From contig NC_013665.1 of assembly GCF_000011005.1 (NCBI RefSeq), forward strand, positions 2,395,501-2,459,500: a DNA stretch of 64,000 nucleotides, in the 5' to 3' direction. The notes beneath the pieces were generated by a model. That model was not told the origin of the DNA and ran no database searches. It saw only the letters and a program-made list of their open reading frames with translations. Shown piece after piece: positions 35,865 to 44,777 of the stretch. Origin of the DNA: Methanocella paludicola SANAE (GTDB lineage Archaea; Halobacteriota; Methanocellia; Methanocellales; Methanocellaceae). A program made the translations under genes and the position numbers. Within the stretch, counting starts at the first letter, position 1; every line of letters begins with the position of its first letter.

Positions 35865-37580
35865 ATGAGAAGCCAGGATTTAAGAAAACAAAGCCCCGAG
35901 ATCGACCCGCTAAAGCTCTCCATGGACTTCACGGTCGAAGACCTGGGGAAACCGCAGATACTCGTCGACGACGTCTGGGGCGACTCCATGCCCGGCAGCT
36001 ATCACCTGATGCAATTATCGCAGATGGTATCCAATGGCGTATACTCCAGCGGCGGAAAGCCAGGCCTGTTCCACGTTACCGACGTGTGCGACGGCATCAT
36101 CCAGGGCACGGAGGGCATGTACTATTCCCTGCTATCGAGGGAAATGATCTGCGACATGATCGAGGTCCACTGGAGGACGCAGCCGATGGACGGCATGGTG
36201 CTGGTGTCCAGCTGCGATAAGGCGGTCCCGGGCCAGCTCATGGCCGCCGCCAGGCTAAACGATGCCCCGGCGATCGTTGCGCTCGGGGGCACCCAGGCGC
36301 CGGGCCCCGGGATGTTCACGCTTGAACAGGTCGGTACGATATATGCACAACTCAGGCGGGGAGAGCTGGCAAAGGATGTTTTCACGTTCTTCCAGCAGAA
36401 TGCGTGCCCCACCGAGGGGAGCTGCTCCTTCATGGGAACGGCGAACACCATGCAATCGATGTCGGAAGCCCTGGGCATGTCATTGCCAGGGTCGGCTGTG
36501 ACGCCCGCATACCAGAAGGACGTCCGGGCCCTCGCGGAAATATCGGGGAAGCGCATCATGGGCATGCTGGAAGAGGGCGCCATGACCAGGGATATACTGA
36601 CGAAGGACGCGTTCGAGAACGCGATCATGGTCCACGCGGCTATAGCGGGGTCGCTGAACGCCATCATGCACCTCGCCGCCATAGCCCATGAAACGGGAAT
36701 AACGCTGCATCCAAAGCTATGGGATGAGCTTAACCGGGAAATCCCATACCTGCTCAACGTCCGGCCCAGCGGGAAGTACCCGGCGGTATTCTTCTGGTAC
36801 GCGGGCGGAGTATACGGCATCATCTCGGAAATCAGGGAGTTCCTGCACCTCGATGCCATGACAGTGACCGGCAAGACCGTCGGCGAGAACCTGAAGGACA
36901 TGGAGAATATGGACTACTTCACAAAAGTACGGCGATATCTTAAAAACTTTAAAGTAACTGCAGAGGACGTCATGGCACCGATCAACCGCCCTATCGGAAA
37001 AGGAGCCCTCGCTATTCTAAGCGGTAATCTTGCGCCCGGCCACGCGGCGATTAAATATTCCGCATTGCCCAGGGAGATGTTCCACCACGTCGGGCCGGCG
37101 GTGGTATTCGAGCAGGAAAAGGCGGCCTTCGACGCGGTAATAAACGGCGAAATCGAGCCGGGCTCCATGATCGTCCTGCGCTATGCCGGTCCTAAGGGGT
37201 TGGGGTTACCGGAGATGTTTTACCTAACGGAAGCGCTCGCATCGAAAAGGGAGCTGGACACGACGACGGCGCTCATTACGGACGGACGGTTCTCCGGTGC
37301 AAGCCGCGGGCCGTGCGTGGGATACCTGTGCCCGGAGGCCATGGACGGAGGGCCCATAGCAGTCGTGGAAGACGGCGACCTTATCGAGCTGGACGTACCG
37401 AACAGGGGCCTGAACATAGTGGGCGTACAATGTAAAAAAGAAGAGCCGGAAACCATCAACAAAATTATCGCCGATAGGCTTTCACAATGGAAGCCCCCGG
37501 AGAATAAGTACACCGGGGTGTTAAGATTATTTACTAAATTAGCGACACCTGCCATGGAAGGGGCGTATATGAAATATTAG
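35865..37580 (+). CDS. IlvD/Edd family dehydratase (dihydroxy-acid or sugar-acid dehydratase)
   Basis: A 571-residue Fe-S dehydratase. Family motifs are TDVCDGIIQGTEGMYYSLLSRE, SSCDKAVPGQLMAAAR near residue 110, CPTEGSCSFMGTANTMQ near 181, and the C-terminal DGRFSGASRGP near 470. Cysteines at the expected cluster positions are present. The form DVCDGI, where typical IlvD has VSDGI, and CDKAVPGQ, where typical IlvD has CDKxxPG, suggest a branch distinct from the biosynthetic enzyme, so a sugar-acid substrate is possible. No other branched-chain amino acid gene is nearby. Confidence 0.8.
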   Translation: MRSQDLRKQSPEIDPLKLSMDFTVEDLGKPQILVDDVWGDSMPGSYHLMQLSQMVSNGVYSSGGKPGLFHVTDVCDGIIQGTEGMYYSLLSREMICDMIEVHWRTQPMDGMVLVSSCDKAVPGQLMAAARLNDAPAIVALGGTQAPGPGMFTLEQVGTIYAQLRRGELAKDVFTFFQQNACPTEGSCSFMGTANTMQSMSEALGMSLPGSAVTPAYQKDVRALAEISGKRIMGMLEEGAMTRDILTKDAFENAIMVHAAIAGSLNAIMHLAAIAHETGITLHPKLWDELNREIPYLLNVRPSGKYPAVFFWYAGGVYGIISEIREFLHLDAMTVTGKTVGENLKDMENMDYFTKVRRYLKNFKVTAEDVMAPINRPIGKGALAILSGNLAPGHAAIKYSALPREMFHHVGPAVVFEQEKAAFDAVINGEIEPGSMIVLRYAGPKGLGLPEMFYLTEALASKRELDTTTALITDGRFSGASRGPCVGYLCPEAMDGGPIAVVEDGDLIELDVPNRGLNIVGVQCKKEEPETINKIIADRLSQWKPPENKYTGVLRLFTKLATPAMEGAYMKY

Positions 37581-37627
37581 CTGCCCATTATTTTGTTATA
37601 GCGAAGGTTGAAAAAGATATGACAAGT

Positions 37628-38446
37628 TTAGGAGTATATGTCCGGCGATGGTTCCCGGTATGAGACAATATCTTTTACCGGCGTTTTTTCATCCCTTGCT
37701 ACTTTCTCCAGTAAGGCTTGCTTTACGAGGTCCGTGCCATCCGCCCGGAATGAAGGCTTGATCCCGTTATCGTCCTTCGTATACTGGTAGCCCCGGATGA
37801 TCGCGATGGGGGTCCCCTCGTCGGCCTCGCCCATGAGCATGTTGGCGCAGGCGGCGACCTCGTCGGCGATGGCCTGGATGGTGATCTTGAGCTCGTGGCC
37901 GAACAGGTCCTTGTCGCCCCGCTTATCGTGGAGGGCGGAGATGCCGGCGCAGCCCACCGTGACGCCGATCTGGCCTTCGCGGAAGGAGCGGCCGTTCGTG
38001 TCGGTGATGATGACGGCCACGCGCTTACCGGTAAGCTCTAAGATGCGGTCACGGATCCTGCGGGCCGATGCGTCCGGGTTCTCGGGAAGCGATAAGATAT
38101 GGCCGGATTCGGTGTTCGACCGGTCGGTACCGGCGTTTATGCATACGTTACCCCAGACGGTCTGGACAAGGAGCGGTCGCTTCATGAGGACCTTCGTACT
38201 GTTCGTGAGCACGTGCTGGATGAATCGGGGATCCTCGTTGTTCAGCCCGGCCAGTTCCACTGCCCTTTGCGTGGGCACGATACCGTCTAAAGAATACCGG
38301 CGGCCCTCCGCTTTGGATACGATGGTGTGCGCGAAAACAACTATATCGTCGTCCTCTATCTTCGCCAGGCTTGCCACGATGGCCCCGAGGTCATCGCCCT
38401 TCTGTATCATGGGAACGCCGTCCACGGTGAATGCTGTGATTTTCAA
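37628..38446 (-). CDS. cofE: Coenzyme F420-0:L-glutamate ligase
   Basis: Adds glutamate residues to F420-0 with GTP. Signatures are VPMIQKGDDLGAIVA at the N-terminus, FAHTIVSKAEGR, TDTNGRSFREGQIGVTVGCAGI, and DLFGHELKITIQAIADEVA. TTG 38446 is chosen because a GGAGG ribosome site (38455-38459) lies eight bases upstream and gives LKITAFTVDGVPM, as in relatives. A longer opening to 38572 would run into the leader element of the divergent Nudix gene. The resulting length is 272 residues. Confidence 0.92.
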   Translation of the reverse strand: MKITAFTVDGVPMIQKGDDLGAIVASLAKIEDDDIVVFAHTIVSKAEGRRYSLDGIVPTQRAVELAGLNNEDPRFIQHVLTNSTKVLMKRPLLVQTVWGNVCINAGTDRSNTESGHILSLPENPDASARRIRDRILELTGKRVAVIITDTNGRSFREGQIGVTVGCAGISALHDKRGDKDLFGHELKITIQAIADEVAACANMLMGEADEGTPIAIIRGYQYTKDDNGIKPSFRADGTDLVKQALLEKVARDEKTPVKDIVSYREPSPDIYS

Positions 38447-38557
38447 CGATAAGGCCTCCGAATTAATCCTATAAGGCCCCGAAAAGGCATAAACATTGTG
38501 CGTAATCGGCACTAAAGGATAAAACGTATAAATGATGATGGACAATACTCCCATACT

Positions 38558-38620
38558 GGTGATGAAGCTCACCGTGCTCTTATGCAGAACCGCCGCAAGG
38601 CAATGCGACTAATAGCTTCT
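38558..38620 (+). promoter_or_regulatory. Structured leader element, copy E (upstream of Nudix 2)
   Basis: Hairpin GGTGA-TGAAGC-TCACC, AACCGCCGC, and CTAATAGCTTCT, with GAAGC complementary to GCTTC. TATAAAT (38527-38533) lies about 25 bases upstream. Through the first 50 bases it closely follows copies A and C. The Nudix 2 ATG is 75 bases downstream. Confidence 0.7.
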
Positions 38621-38694
38621 CCAGACATTGAGGCGCATTGTCGATGGCGGACATTCGGCCCATATGGCAATGCGCGATGTTGCGAGTTGGTCCT

Positions 38695-39183
38695 ATGGCA
38701 GACAGGTTTGTCGTATATTGCTGTGGCCTGGTCTTTGACGACGGTAGGCTATTGATCGTAAAGCATAAAAAGTCGCAGTGGGGTAACCGGTGGGCGCTGC
38801 CGGGAGGCCGGCTGCGGCCGGGGGAAAGGTTCCAGCACTGTGTCGAAACGATGGTCGAAAGGGAGACATCATGCTCGGTGAAAGCCGTCAGGCAGATAAC
38901 GACGTCGATGTCCTATCACGACAGCTCGATACTGGACAGGCACGCAGTACTCATTTTCTACCTCTGTAAATACATGTATGGCGAGCCCCGTGCCGGAGAC
39001 GGGATCGAAGCGGCGATATGGGCGGACGAGGAGCTTTTTACGGGCCTCGCCAGGGACCTGGACATGCCCTACCAGTTCATCGAAGCGGTCTCGGCGCTTT
39101 GCATTAATGCCACGTCATTCCGGGAATTATCGTTCGACTTCAAAAAGCCCGAATCGATCTTCAGGGGCATGATCCTTGATTGA
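38695..39183 (+). CDS. Nudix-fold protein with degenerate active site
   Basis: A 162-residue paralogue of the Nudix hydrolase at 26 kb, aligned from MADRFVVYCCGLVFDDGRLLIVK onward. Its Nudix box keeps the first part (GRLRPGE), but the catalytic RExxEE has become TMVERE, losing the Arg-Glu pair and one metal-binding Glu. It is therefore probably inactive or altered, perhaps a sensor. ATG 38695 matches the paralogue start; in-frame starts at 38638 and 38644 exist. It is followed 19 bases later by a two-helix membrane protein. Confidence 0.8.
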   Translation: MADRFVVYCCGLVFDDGRLLIVKHKKSQWGNRWALPGGRLRPGERFQHCVETMVERETSCSVKAVRQITTSMSYHDSSILDRHAVLIFYLCKYMYGEPRAGDGIEAAIWADEELFTGLARDLDMPYQFIEAVSALCINATSFRELSFDFKKPESIFRGMILD

Positions 39184-39202
39184 GGGGCAGGGGTGAGAGA
39201 GA

Positions 39203-39910
39203 ATGGATAATAAGAAAAAAATCATAGACAGTCCATGGACCAAAGCCCGGATGAAAGGTCCGCTCTCGAAATACGTGAATGAACTGGAAAAAGATTCCGT
39301 GGATAGCATTATTGAGCTGCCCGTGTCGAAGGTCTATTACTCAGACATAATCAGGCTGTTCGGACTATTCGACCTTCACTTTAAGGCTTTTAAGGCTGAG
39401 ATCGATACCTATAAAGACGCTTACTTATTCGACGAGACTAATTATACACGGATCGATGGCGTCGATAAAAGTGAAGACGTGGATGCCCTGTTCCTCGCCT
39501 ATTACGGCGAATCGCCCGACCCCCGGGTATTTTTAATGCTAACCCCCGTCAATGCGGCCATTTGTATCAATGATAAGTATGGCATACCCTACGGCTTTTA
39601 TGAAGACGCATACCGGCTATTATCGAAAAATAGGAGACTTCTCGACCGGTTTTTCCGTTTGAATATCGATTATGTTATTATCATCGCCGTCATCGCGATC
39701 ATCGTGGCAGCATTGCTGGGCGCCGGGCAGATACTATTGGTTTCTATAACGGTCGTATCTTCCCTGATCATCGCAACATTGTATGCGGTCGCTTACTATG
39801 CGAAAAGAAGATACTACCGGGTATATTTATGCGAAGCACCGGTCAAGAAAGGCCCAATTGGTTCGGCCGTGGCAAAAATGCTGGAGGCGTTACATATTGT
39901 ATTCAATTAA
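39203..39910 (+). CDS. Two-helix membrane protein of unknown function (paralogue 2)
   Basis: A 235-residue paralogue of the gene at 34.9-35.7 kb: a soluble N-terminal domain of about 150 residues, two adjacent hydrophobic helices (IDYVIIIAVIAIIVAALLGAG, then ILLVSITVVSSLIIATLYAV), and a short basic tail. The shared motif is a YYGES-type segment followed by a strand with N/DKY. It sits in a unit with the degenerate Nudix gene, a few bases after an AGAGAGAATG start context. The function is unknown. AT content is higher than in core genes. Confidence 0.65.
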   Translation: MDNKKKIIDSPWTKARMKGPLSKYVNELEKDSVDSIIELPVSKVYYSDIIRLFGLFDLHFKAFKAEIDTYKDAYLFDETNYTRIDGVDKSEDVDALFLAYYGESPDPRVFLMLTPVNAAICINDKYGIPYGFYEDAYRLLSKNRRLLDRFFRLNIDYVIIIAVIAIIVAALLGAGQILLVSITVVSSLIIATLYAVAYYAKRRYYRVYLCEAPVKKGPIGSAVAKMLEALHIVFN

Positions 39911-39973
39911 ATGCTTATACTGTAATTTTATATTTATCGATCGTATACGAAATAGACTATTGAGGTCCTTGTT

Positions 39974-41257
39974 ATGAGTTTGAAGTCGAGGAAGATTCTG
40001 GGCACGCCCTGTGCGAACGGGGCGAAGCTGCTGTTTCTGGGAGCGGGAGAGCTTGGTAAGGAGACGATGATCGAGGCCCAGCGAATGGGCATCGAGGTCG
40101 TGGCGGTGGACAGGTACGCCAACTCGCCGGGCATGCAGGTGGCACACCGTTCATATCCGATCAACATGAAGAGCGAGCGGGCGCTGATGGCCATCGTGGC
40201 GAGGGAGAGGCCGGACGCCATCATCCCCGAGATCGAGGCCATCAACATCGACACGCTCTTCAAACTGGAGAAGGAGGGCTACTTCGTGGCGCCGTGCGCC
40301 AAGGCGGTGTGGACCGCCATGCACCGGGAGCGCCTCAGGGAGGCCATCGCCTCGACCGGGGCCCGTACCTCGAAGTACGAGTACGCCACCGACCTGGAGA
40401 GCTTCAGGAAGGCCTGCGACAAGATCGGGTTCCCCTGTGTTTCGAAGCCCATCCAGTCGTCCAGCGGCAAAGGCTCATACTTATTGAAGAGCAAGAAGGA
40501 CGTCGAGAAGGCCTTCAAGGAGGCCGAGAAGGCCCGGGGCTCGGCGGCCAAGATAATCGTCGAGGAGTTCATCGACTTCGACGTGGAGATCACCGAACTG
40601 TCGGTAAAGTACGTGAACGAGAAGGGCAGGGACGAGAGCAAGTTCGTCCGGCCGCTCGGCCACTACCAGATCGAGGGCGACTACCACTCCTCGTGGCACC
40701 CCTGGATCGAGGACGGCGACGAGAAGATGGTTAAAAAGATCGAGAAGCAAATATACGATTACTCGCAGCGCATCATGGACAACCTGGGCGGTTATGGGTT
40801 GTATGCTCACGAGATGTTCATCGACCTGAAGAATGGCAAGGTGTACGCCAACGAGACGGCGTGCAGGCCGCACGACACGGGCCTGGTGACCATGGCCTCG
40901 ATGCCGCTGGGATATTCGCAGTTCGCGCTGCACGCGAAGGCTGTTCTGGGCATTCCCATCCAGTGGCATGACAGGGTCATCGAGCCCCGGAGCAGCGCGG
41001 CGTCCCACGTCATCATCTCCCACACCGAGGGCTGGTACCCGCAGTATAACGTAACGGGCGCCTACGACGACGACACGAACGTCCTCATCTTCGGCAAGCC
41101 CGAAACGTATGCGGAACGCCGGATGGGCGTGGTGCTCTCGTGCGGGAAGACCGTAGAGCAGGCCCGCCGCAAGGCCCAGGCCAGCGCCCACAAAGTGAAG
41201 ATCGACGCCGGCCAAGGATGGAAAGGACAAGAGATAACCGAAAAGCACTATCATTAA
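39974..41257 (+). CDS. purT: Formate-dependent phosphoribosylglycinamide formyltransferase (PurT)
   Basis: ATP-grasp enzyme making formyl-GAR from GAR, ATP and formate. It has 427 residues. Signatures are LLFLGAGELGKETMIEAQRMG near the N-terminus, IIPEIEAINIDTL, the ATP-grasp loop SSSGKGSYL, and the C-terminal ETACRPHDTGLVTM. Together with PurP it indicates formate-based one-carbon input to purines, as in many archaea. Confidence 0.95.
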   Translation: MSLKSRKILGTPCANGAKLLFLGAGELGKETMIEAQRMGIEVVAVDRYANSPGMQVAHRSYPINMKSERALMAIVARERPDAIIPEIEAINIDTLFKLEKEGYFVAPCAKAVWTAMHRERLREAIASTGARTSKYEYATDLESFRKACDKIGFPCVSKPIQSSSGKGSYLLKSKKDVEKAFKEAEKARGSAAKIIVEEFIDFDVEITELSVKYVNEKGRDESKFVRPLGHYQIEGDYHSSWHPWIEDGDEKMVKKIEKQIYDYSQRIMDNLGGYGLYAHEMFIDLKNGKVYANETACRPHDTGLVTMASMPLGYSQFALHAKAVLGIPIQWHDRVIEPRSSAASHVIISHTEGWYPQYNVTGAYDDDTNVLIFGKPETYAERRMGVVLSCGKTVEQARRKAQASAHKVKIDAGQGWKGQEITEKHYH

Positions 41258-41274
41258 AAATTGAAGTAATTTCG

Positions 41275-42831
41275 ATGACTTTCCACAGCATCCTGTCAGA
41301 ACGGGCGGATATAGCGATCGAGAAACCGGGAATGCCCTCGTTTTTCGTGGACCTGAATCTGGATCAGGTCATAGACGCGATTACGTCTGGAAAACAGGAC
41401 TATGACCTGAAACCATTTTTTTACTCTGCATTGGCCGATATAGGTAGCATTGTATATCGCCAGGAAATATTCGAGGACCTGGAAAACTTAGACCTTCTCA
41501 ATAGTGTCGATACGTTCGCCGACAATATGTGCACGATGCGAGACCACCTTGCTCAGGCGAAGAAGCTTAGTTATCGGTATCAAAAAGAAAGCTGGTTCTT
41601 GGATGCTGTGATCGTCTATTGTCATGCCGTGAAAGAGCTGACGCGCGAACTTAGCCGGATCGACTTACGTTCACGTGGATTTTGCTCATTTCGTGATTTT
41701 TTGACCGTCTACTCCCGGTCAGACCGATTCACGTCACTCCTGGAAGAAGCAAAACAAATTATGGCCGAACTATCCACCATAAAATATTCCATGATCATAA
41801 AAGACGGCACGATCAAAGTCCGCAACTATGAGTCGGAATCGGACTACAGCGCGGACGTCGAGCAGACCTTTGAAAAATTCAAGCAGGGCGCCGTGAAAGA
41901 TTACCGGTCGAACCTGCCCGAATACGTCGAGATGAACCATGTCGAGGCAAAAGTGCTCGAATTCATCGGCCTTCTGAATCCCGAGACCTTTACGAGGCTT
42001 AACGATTATTATGCAAAGAATCAGGACTATTTGGATAAAACTATAAGCGGTTTTGACCGGGAGGTCCAATTTTACATTTCCTATATCGATCACATCGGAA
42101 AATTCAGCGATATCGGATTGCAGTTCTGCTATCCACAAATATCTAACCCGGGGAAGGATGTTTACAGCCATGAGGGATTCGACCTTGCCCTGGCTAATAG
42201 ATTAATAGATAAAAAATCCCCTATCATTTGTAATGATTTTTATCTGGAGGGGAAGGAGCGAATTATCGTAGTCTCCGGCCCCAACCAGGGCGGAAAAACG
42301 ACTTTCGCACGCACCTTTGGCCAGCTACACTATCTGGCCAGTTTAGGGTGCCCTGTCCCTGGCAGAGAGGCACGGCTCTTTATATGTGACCGCATCTTTA
42401 CGCATTTCGAAAAGAGCGAAAACATTAAGGATCTCCGTGGAAAGCTGCAGGACGACCTCGTCAGGGTCATCGAGATCTTGAATAAGGCGACGCCCGGCAG
42501 TATTATCATATTGAACGAGATATTCACGTCCACGACCTTAAGCGACGCGGTCTTCTTAAGTAAAAAAGTGATGGAGAAGATAGAGGCGCTCGACTCGTTA
42601 TGCGTTTGCGTTACATTTATCGATGAGTTGTCCGCTTTTAGCGAGAAGACCGTCAGCATGGTCAGCATGGTCGTCCCGGAAAATCCGACGTTAAGGACAT
42701 TCAAGGTCATAAGGAAGCCGGCGGATGGCCTTTCCTATGCGATATCCATTTCCGAGAAGTATCGCCTTACGTACAAATTTTTAAAGGAGCGCCTGGATCA
42801 TGAAAGCGTTTCTCATGCACAAAGACCGTGA
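41275..42831 (+). CDS. MutS-like ATPase, first of an overlapping pair
   Basis: A 518-residue protein with a helical N-terminal lever/clamp-like region and a MutS-type ABC ATPase domain. The Walker A is GPNQGGKTTFA near residue 334, and the Walker B region is SIIILNEIF near 402. It lacks the mismatch-reading and connector domains of canonical MutS and the Smr nuclease domain of MutS2. ATG 41275 is used because upstream residues overlap purT and look random. Codon use is more AT-rich than the neighbouring purT. The 3' end overlaps the next MutS-like gene by 32 bases, pointing to a heteromeric complex. Confidence 0.78.
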   Translation: MTFHSILSERADIAIEKPGMPSFFVDLNLDQVIDAITSGKQDYDLKPFFYSALADIGSIVYRQEIFEDLENLDLLNSVDTFADNMCTMRDHLAQAKKLSYRYQKESWFLDAVIVYCHAVKELTRELSRIDLRSRGFCSFRDFLTVYSRSDRFTSLLEEAKQIMAELSTIKYSMIIKDGTIKVRNYESESDYSADVEQTFEKFKQGAVKDYRSNLPEYVEMNHVEAKVLEFIGLLNPETFTRLNDYYAKNQDYLDKTISGFDREVQFYISYIDHIGKFSDIGLQFCYPQISNPGKDVYSHEGFDLALANRLIDKKSPIICNDFYLEGKERIIVVSGPNQGGKTTFARTFGQLHYLASLGCPVPGREARLFICDRIFTHFEKSENIKDLRGKLQDDLVRVIEILNKATPGSIIILNEIFTSTTLSDAVFLSKKVMEKIEALDSLCVCVTFIDELSAFSEKTVSMVSMVVPENPTLRTFKVIRKPADGLSYAISISEKYRLTYKFLKERLDHESVSHAQRP

Positions 42832-44305
42832 TTTTGATATGGGACAGCACATGCCCTGGAACGAGCTATCGCTGATCCAGGACCTGGAATTGGGCACGCT
42901 ATTCATGGCCATGGCCCGGGATGACGAATTCTTATCCGGCGTGGCGAAGAAAGCCGTCTTAACCGGCATCCATAATAGCCCCGATGCCATCCTCTATCGC
43001 CAGGCCGTGCTTAAAGATTGCCTGGAGAATCCATCGGTCGTCAGGAATATTTACGATATTGCGCTGGATGCCATCGAAGGCGAGAAAAAGATTTACTGGG
43101 GATTTTTAAGCAGGTACCCGGCCGCGGTCTTAGGTCGTTCGCTGGATGTGCTGGAGATATTCGTCAATAGGCTAAAAAAATTAAGGAAGATCGCCGACGA
43201 ATACGCGGAACAATTTGTGTCGGACGGATTTGTTACTCTTTTTACGATGCTAAAAAGAGAGCTGAGCGATGAATATTTTGCCGAGGTCGAGGGCCATCTT
43301 AAGATGCTGAAGTTCCGTGAGGGGGTCCTGATCAGTGCGGAGCTCGGGAAAGGCAATAAAGGCACCCGCTATGTCCTTCGCCGGCCGCATAACATTAAAC
43401 AGGGCTGGCTGGAGCGGGTCTTTAGCAAGAAGGCTCCCCTTTATTCTTATACCATCCCCGAGAGGGATGAGGCGGGCGCACGGGCTTTATCTGACCTAAG
43501 GGACCGGGGGATCAACAACGTGGCGAATGCGCTCGCCCAATCCTGCGATCATATCCTGAGCTTCTTCAACATGCTGCGGACAGAATTAGCATTCTATATC
43601 GGTTGTTTAAATTTACACGAGCAGCTTTCTCAAATGGGAGAACCGGTGTGTTTCCCGATACCAGTAGAAGCTGAAAAACGTAAGCATTCATGCAAAGGGA
43701 TATATGATGTCTGTCTGGCATTGACCATGAAACAAAAAGTGGTTGGCAATGAGCTCAACGCGGACGATAAGGACCTCGTCATGATCACAGGCGCTAATCA
43801 GGGAGGCAAATCGACCTTTTTACGCAGCATAGGACTGGCCCAGCTTATGATGCAAAGCGGCATGTTCGTGCCGGCCGAGTATTTCAGTGCCAACGTGTGC
43901 GATAATATTTTCACGCATTACAAGCGGGAAGAAGATGTCACGATGAGCAGCGGGAAACTGGACGAGGAACTCAGCCGGATGAACGATATCGTTAACCATA
44001 TCTCCCCTAAATCAATATTGTTATTTAACGAATCCTTCGCCGCGACGAACGAAAGGGAAGGTTCGGAAATTGCCGGTCAGATCACGGCTGCCCTTGTCGA
44101 GGGACATATCAAGGTCTTCTTTGTGTCGCACCTGTATAGTTTCGCACACTCGCTTTATGATAAGCAATTACAAAACGCGGTCTTTCTGAGAGCTGTCAGG
44201 CAAAGCGATGGTAAGAGGACGTACCGGTTGGTCGAAGGCGAGCCGCTACAAACGAGCTACGGTCAGGATCTGTATAGCAGGATTGTCCAAACGAACACAA
44301 CGTGA
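42800..44305 (+). CDS. MutS-like ATPase, second of an overlapping pair
   Basis: A 501-residue partner of the preceding gene. The Walker A is GANQGGKSTFL near residue 332, followed by a serine-rich signature region (MSSGKLDEELSRM), Walker B ILLFNESFAATNEREG near 410, and the switch His in VSHLYSFAH. The N-terminal half is helical with no mismatch-recognition motif. A GGAG ribosome site sits within the end of the upstream gene. Stand-alone MutS core ATPases like this have no assigned role. Confidence 0.8.
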   Translation: MKAFLMHKDRDFDMGQHMPWNELSLIQDLELGTLFMAMARDDEFLSGVAKKAVLTGIHNSPDAILYRQAVLKDCLENPSVVRNIYDIALDAIEGEKKIYWGFLSRYPAAVLGRSLDVLEIFVNRLKKLRKIADEYAEQFVSDGFVTLFTMLKRELSDEYFAEVEGHLKMLKFREGVLISAELGKGNKGTRYVLRRPHNIKQGWLERVFSKKAPLYSYTIPERDEAGARALSDLRDRGINNVANALAQSCDHILSFFNMLRTELAFYIGCLNLHEQLSQMGEPVCFPIPVEAEKRKHSCKGIYDVCLALTMKQKVVGNELNADDKDLVMITGANQGGKSTFLRSIGLAQLMMQSGMFVPAEYFSANVCDNIFTHYKREEDVTMSSGKLDEELSRMNDIVNHISPKSILLFNESFAATNEREGSEIAGQITAALVEGHIKVFFVSHLYSFAHSLYDKQLQNAVFLRAVRQSDGKRTYRLVEGEPLQTSYGQDLYSRIVQTNTT

Positions 44306-44324
44306 TTTTCAAAATTTAAAAAAG

Positions 44325-44748
44325 GTTCTTGTGCGTTTTTGGGATGATATATTGCTTTGGCTGATGCCTTCGCTCGTTTTTATGTTATGCCGTCGTTGAG
44401 TGGTCCAACCACAGGGGCACGGAGAGCGCTGAGTTTCACGGAGTTTTCTTATAAAGGGAGACCCAGAGGGCACAGGGGACGGGTTTATAACTTTCCCGGG
44501 GCACGGAGTTGAAAGAGGCACTGCCGAGGATAAACCGCATTATTGTTTATTGGTCAACCGGGCCTCAATAAACTCTGTGCCCCAGGAAAGCCAATAAACC
44601 AGGCTCTGAGCTCTCTGAGTCTCAAATTATTAAAAAATAACTCTGTGTAACTCCCGTGCGCTCCGTGCCCCTGTGGTTGGACCACTCAACGACGGCATAA
44701 CTAGAAAAGGATAAAAAAACATTCATCCCAAAACCGCGGAAGAGTCTT
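44325..44748 (+). repeat. Dispersed fold-back element, copy 2
   Basis: Same orientation as copy 1 at 22.8 kb. It starts with GTTCTTGTGCG, and its inverted arms run from TTATGCCGTCGTTGAG to CTCAACGACGGCATAA. The shared centre contains AGGCACTGCCGAGGATAAACC and a GTTTATTGGTCAACC block. It occupies the gap between the convergent second MutS-like gene and glutamine synthetase. No coding potential is seen in it. Confidence 0.8.
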
Positions 44749-44777
44749 AAAAAAAGTGGCTATCTATATGATCGCCA

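Noticed and set aside
38447-38572. Longer N-terminus for cofE
   Set aside because: It overlaps the leader element and promoter of the divergent Nudix gene, is not family-like, and a GGAGG-supported TTG start lies at 38446.
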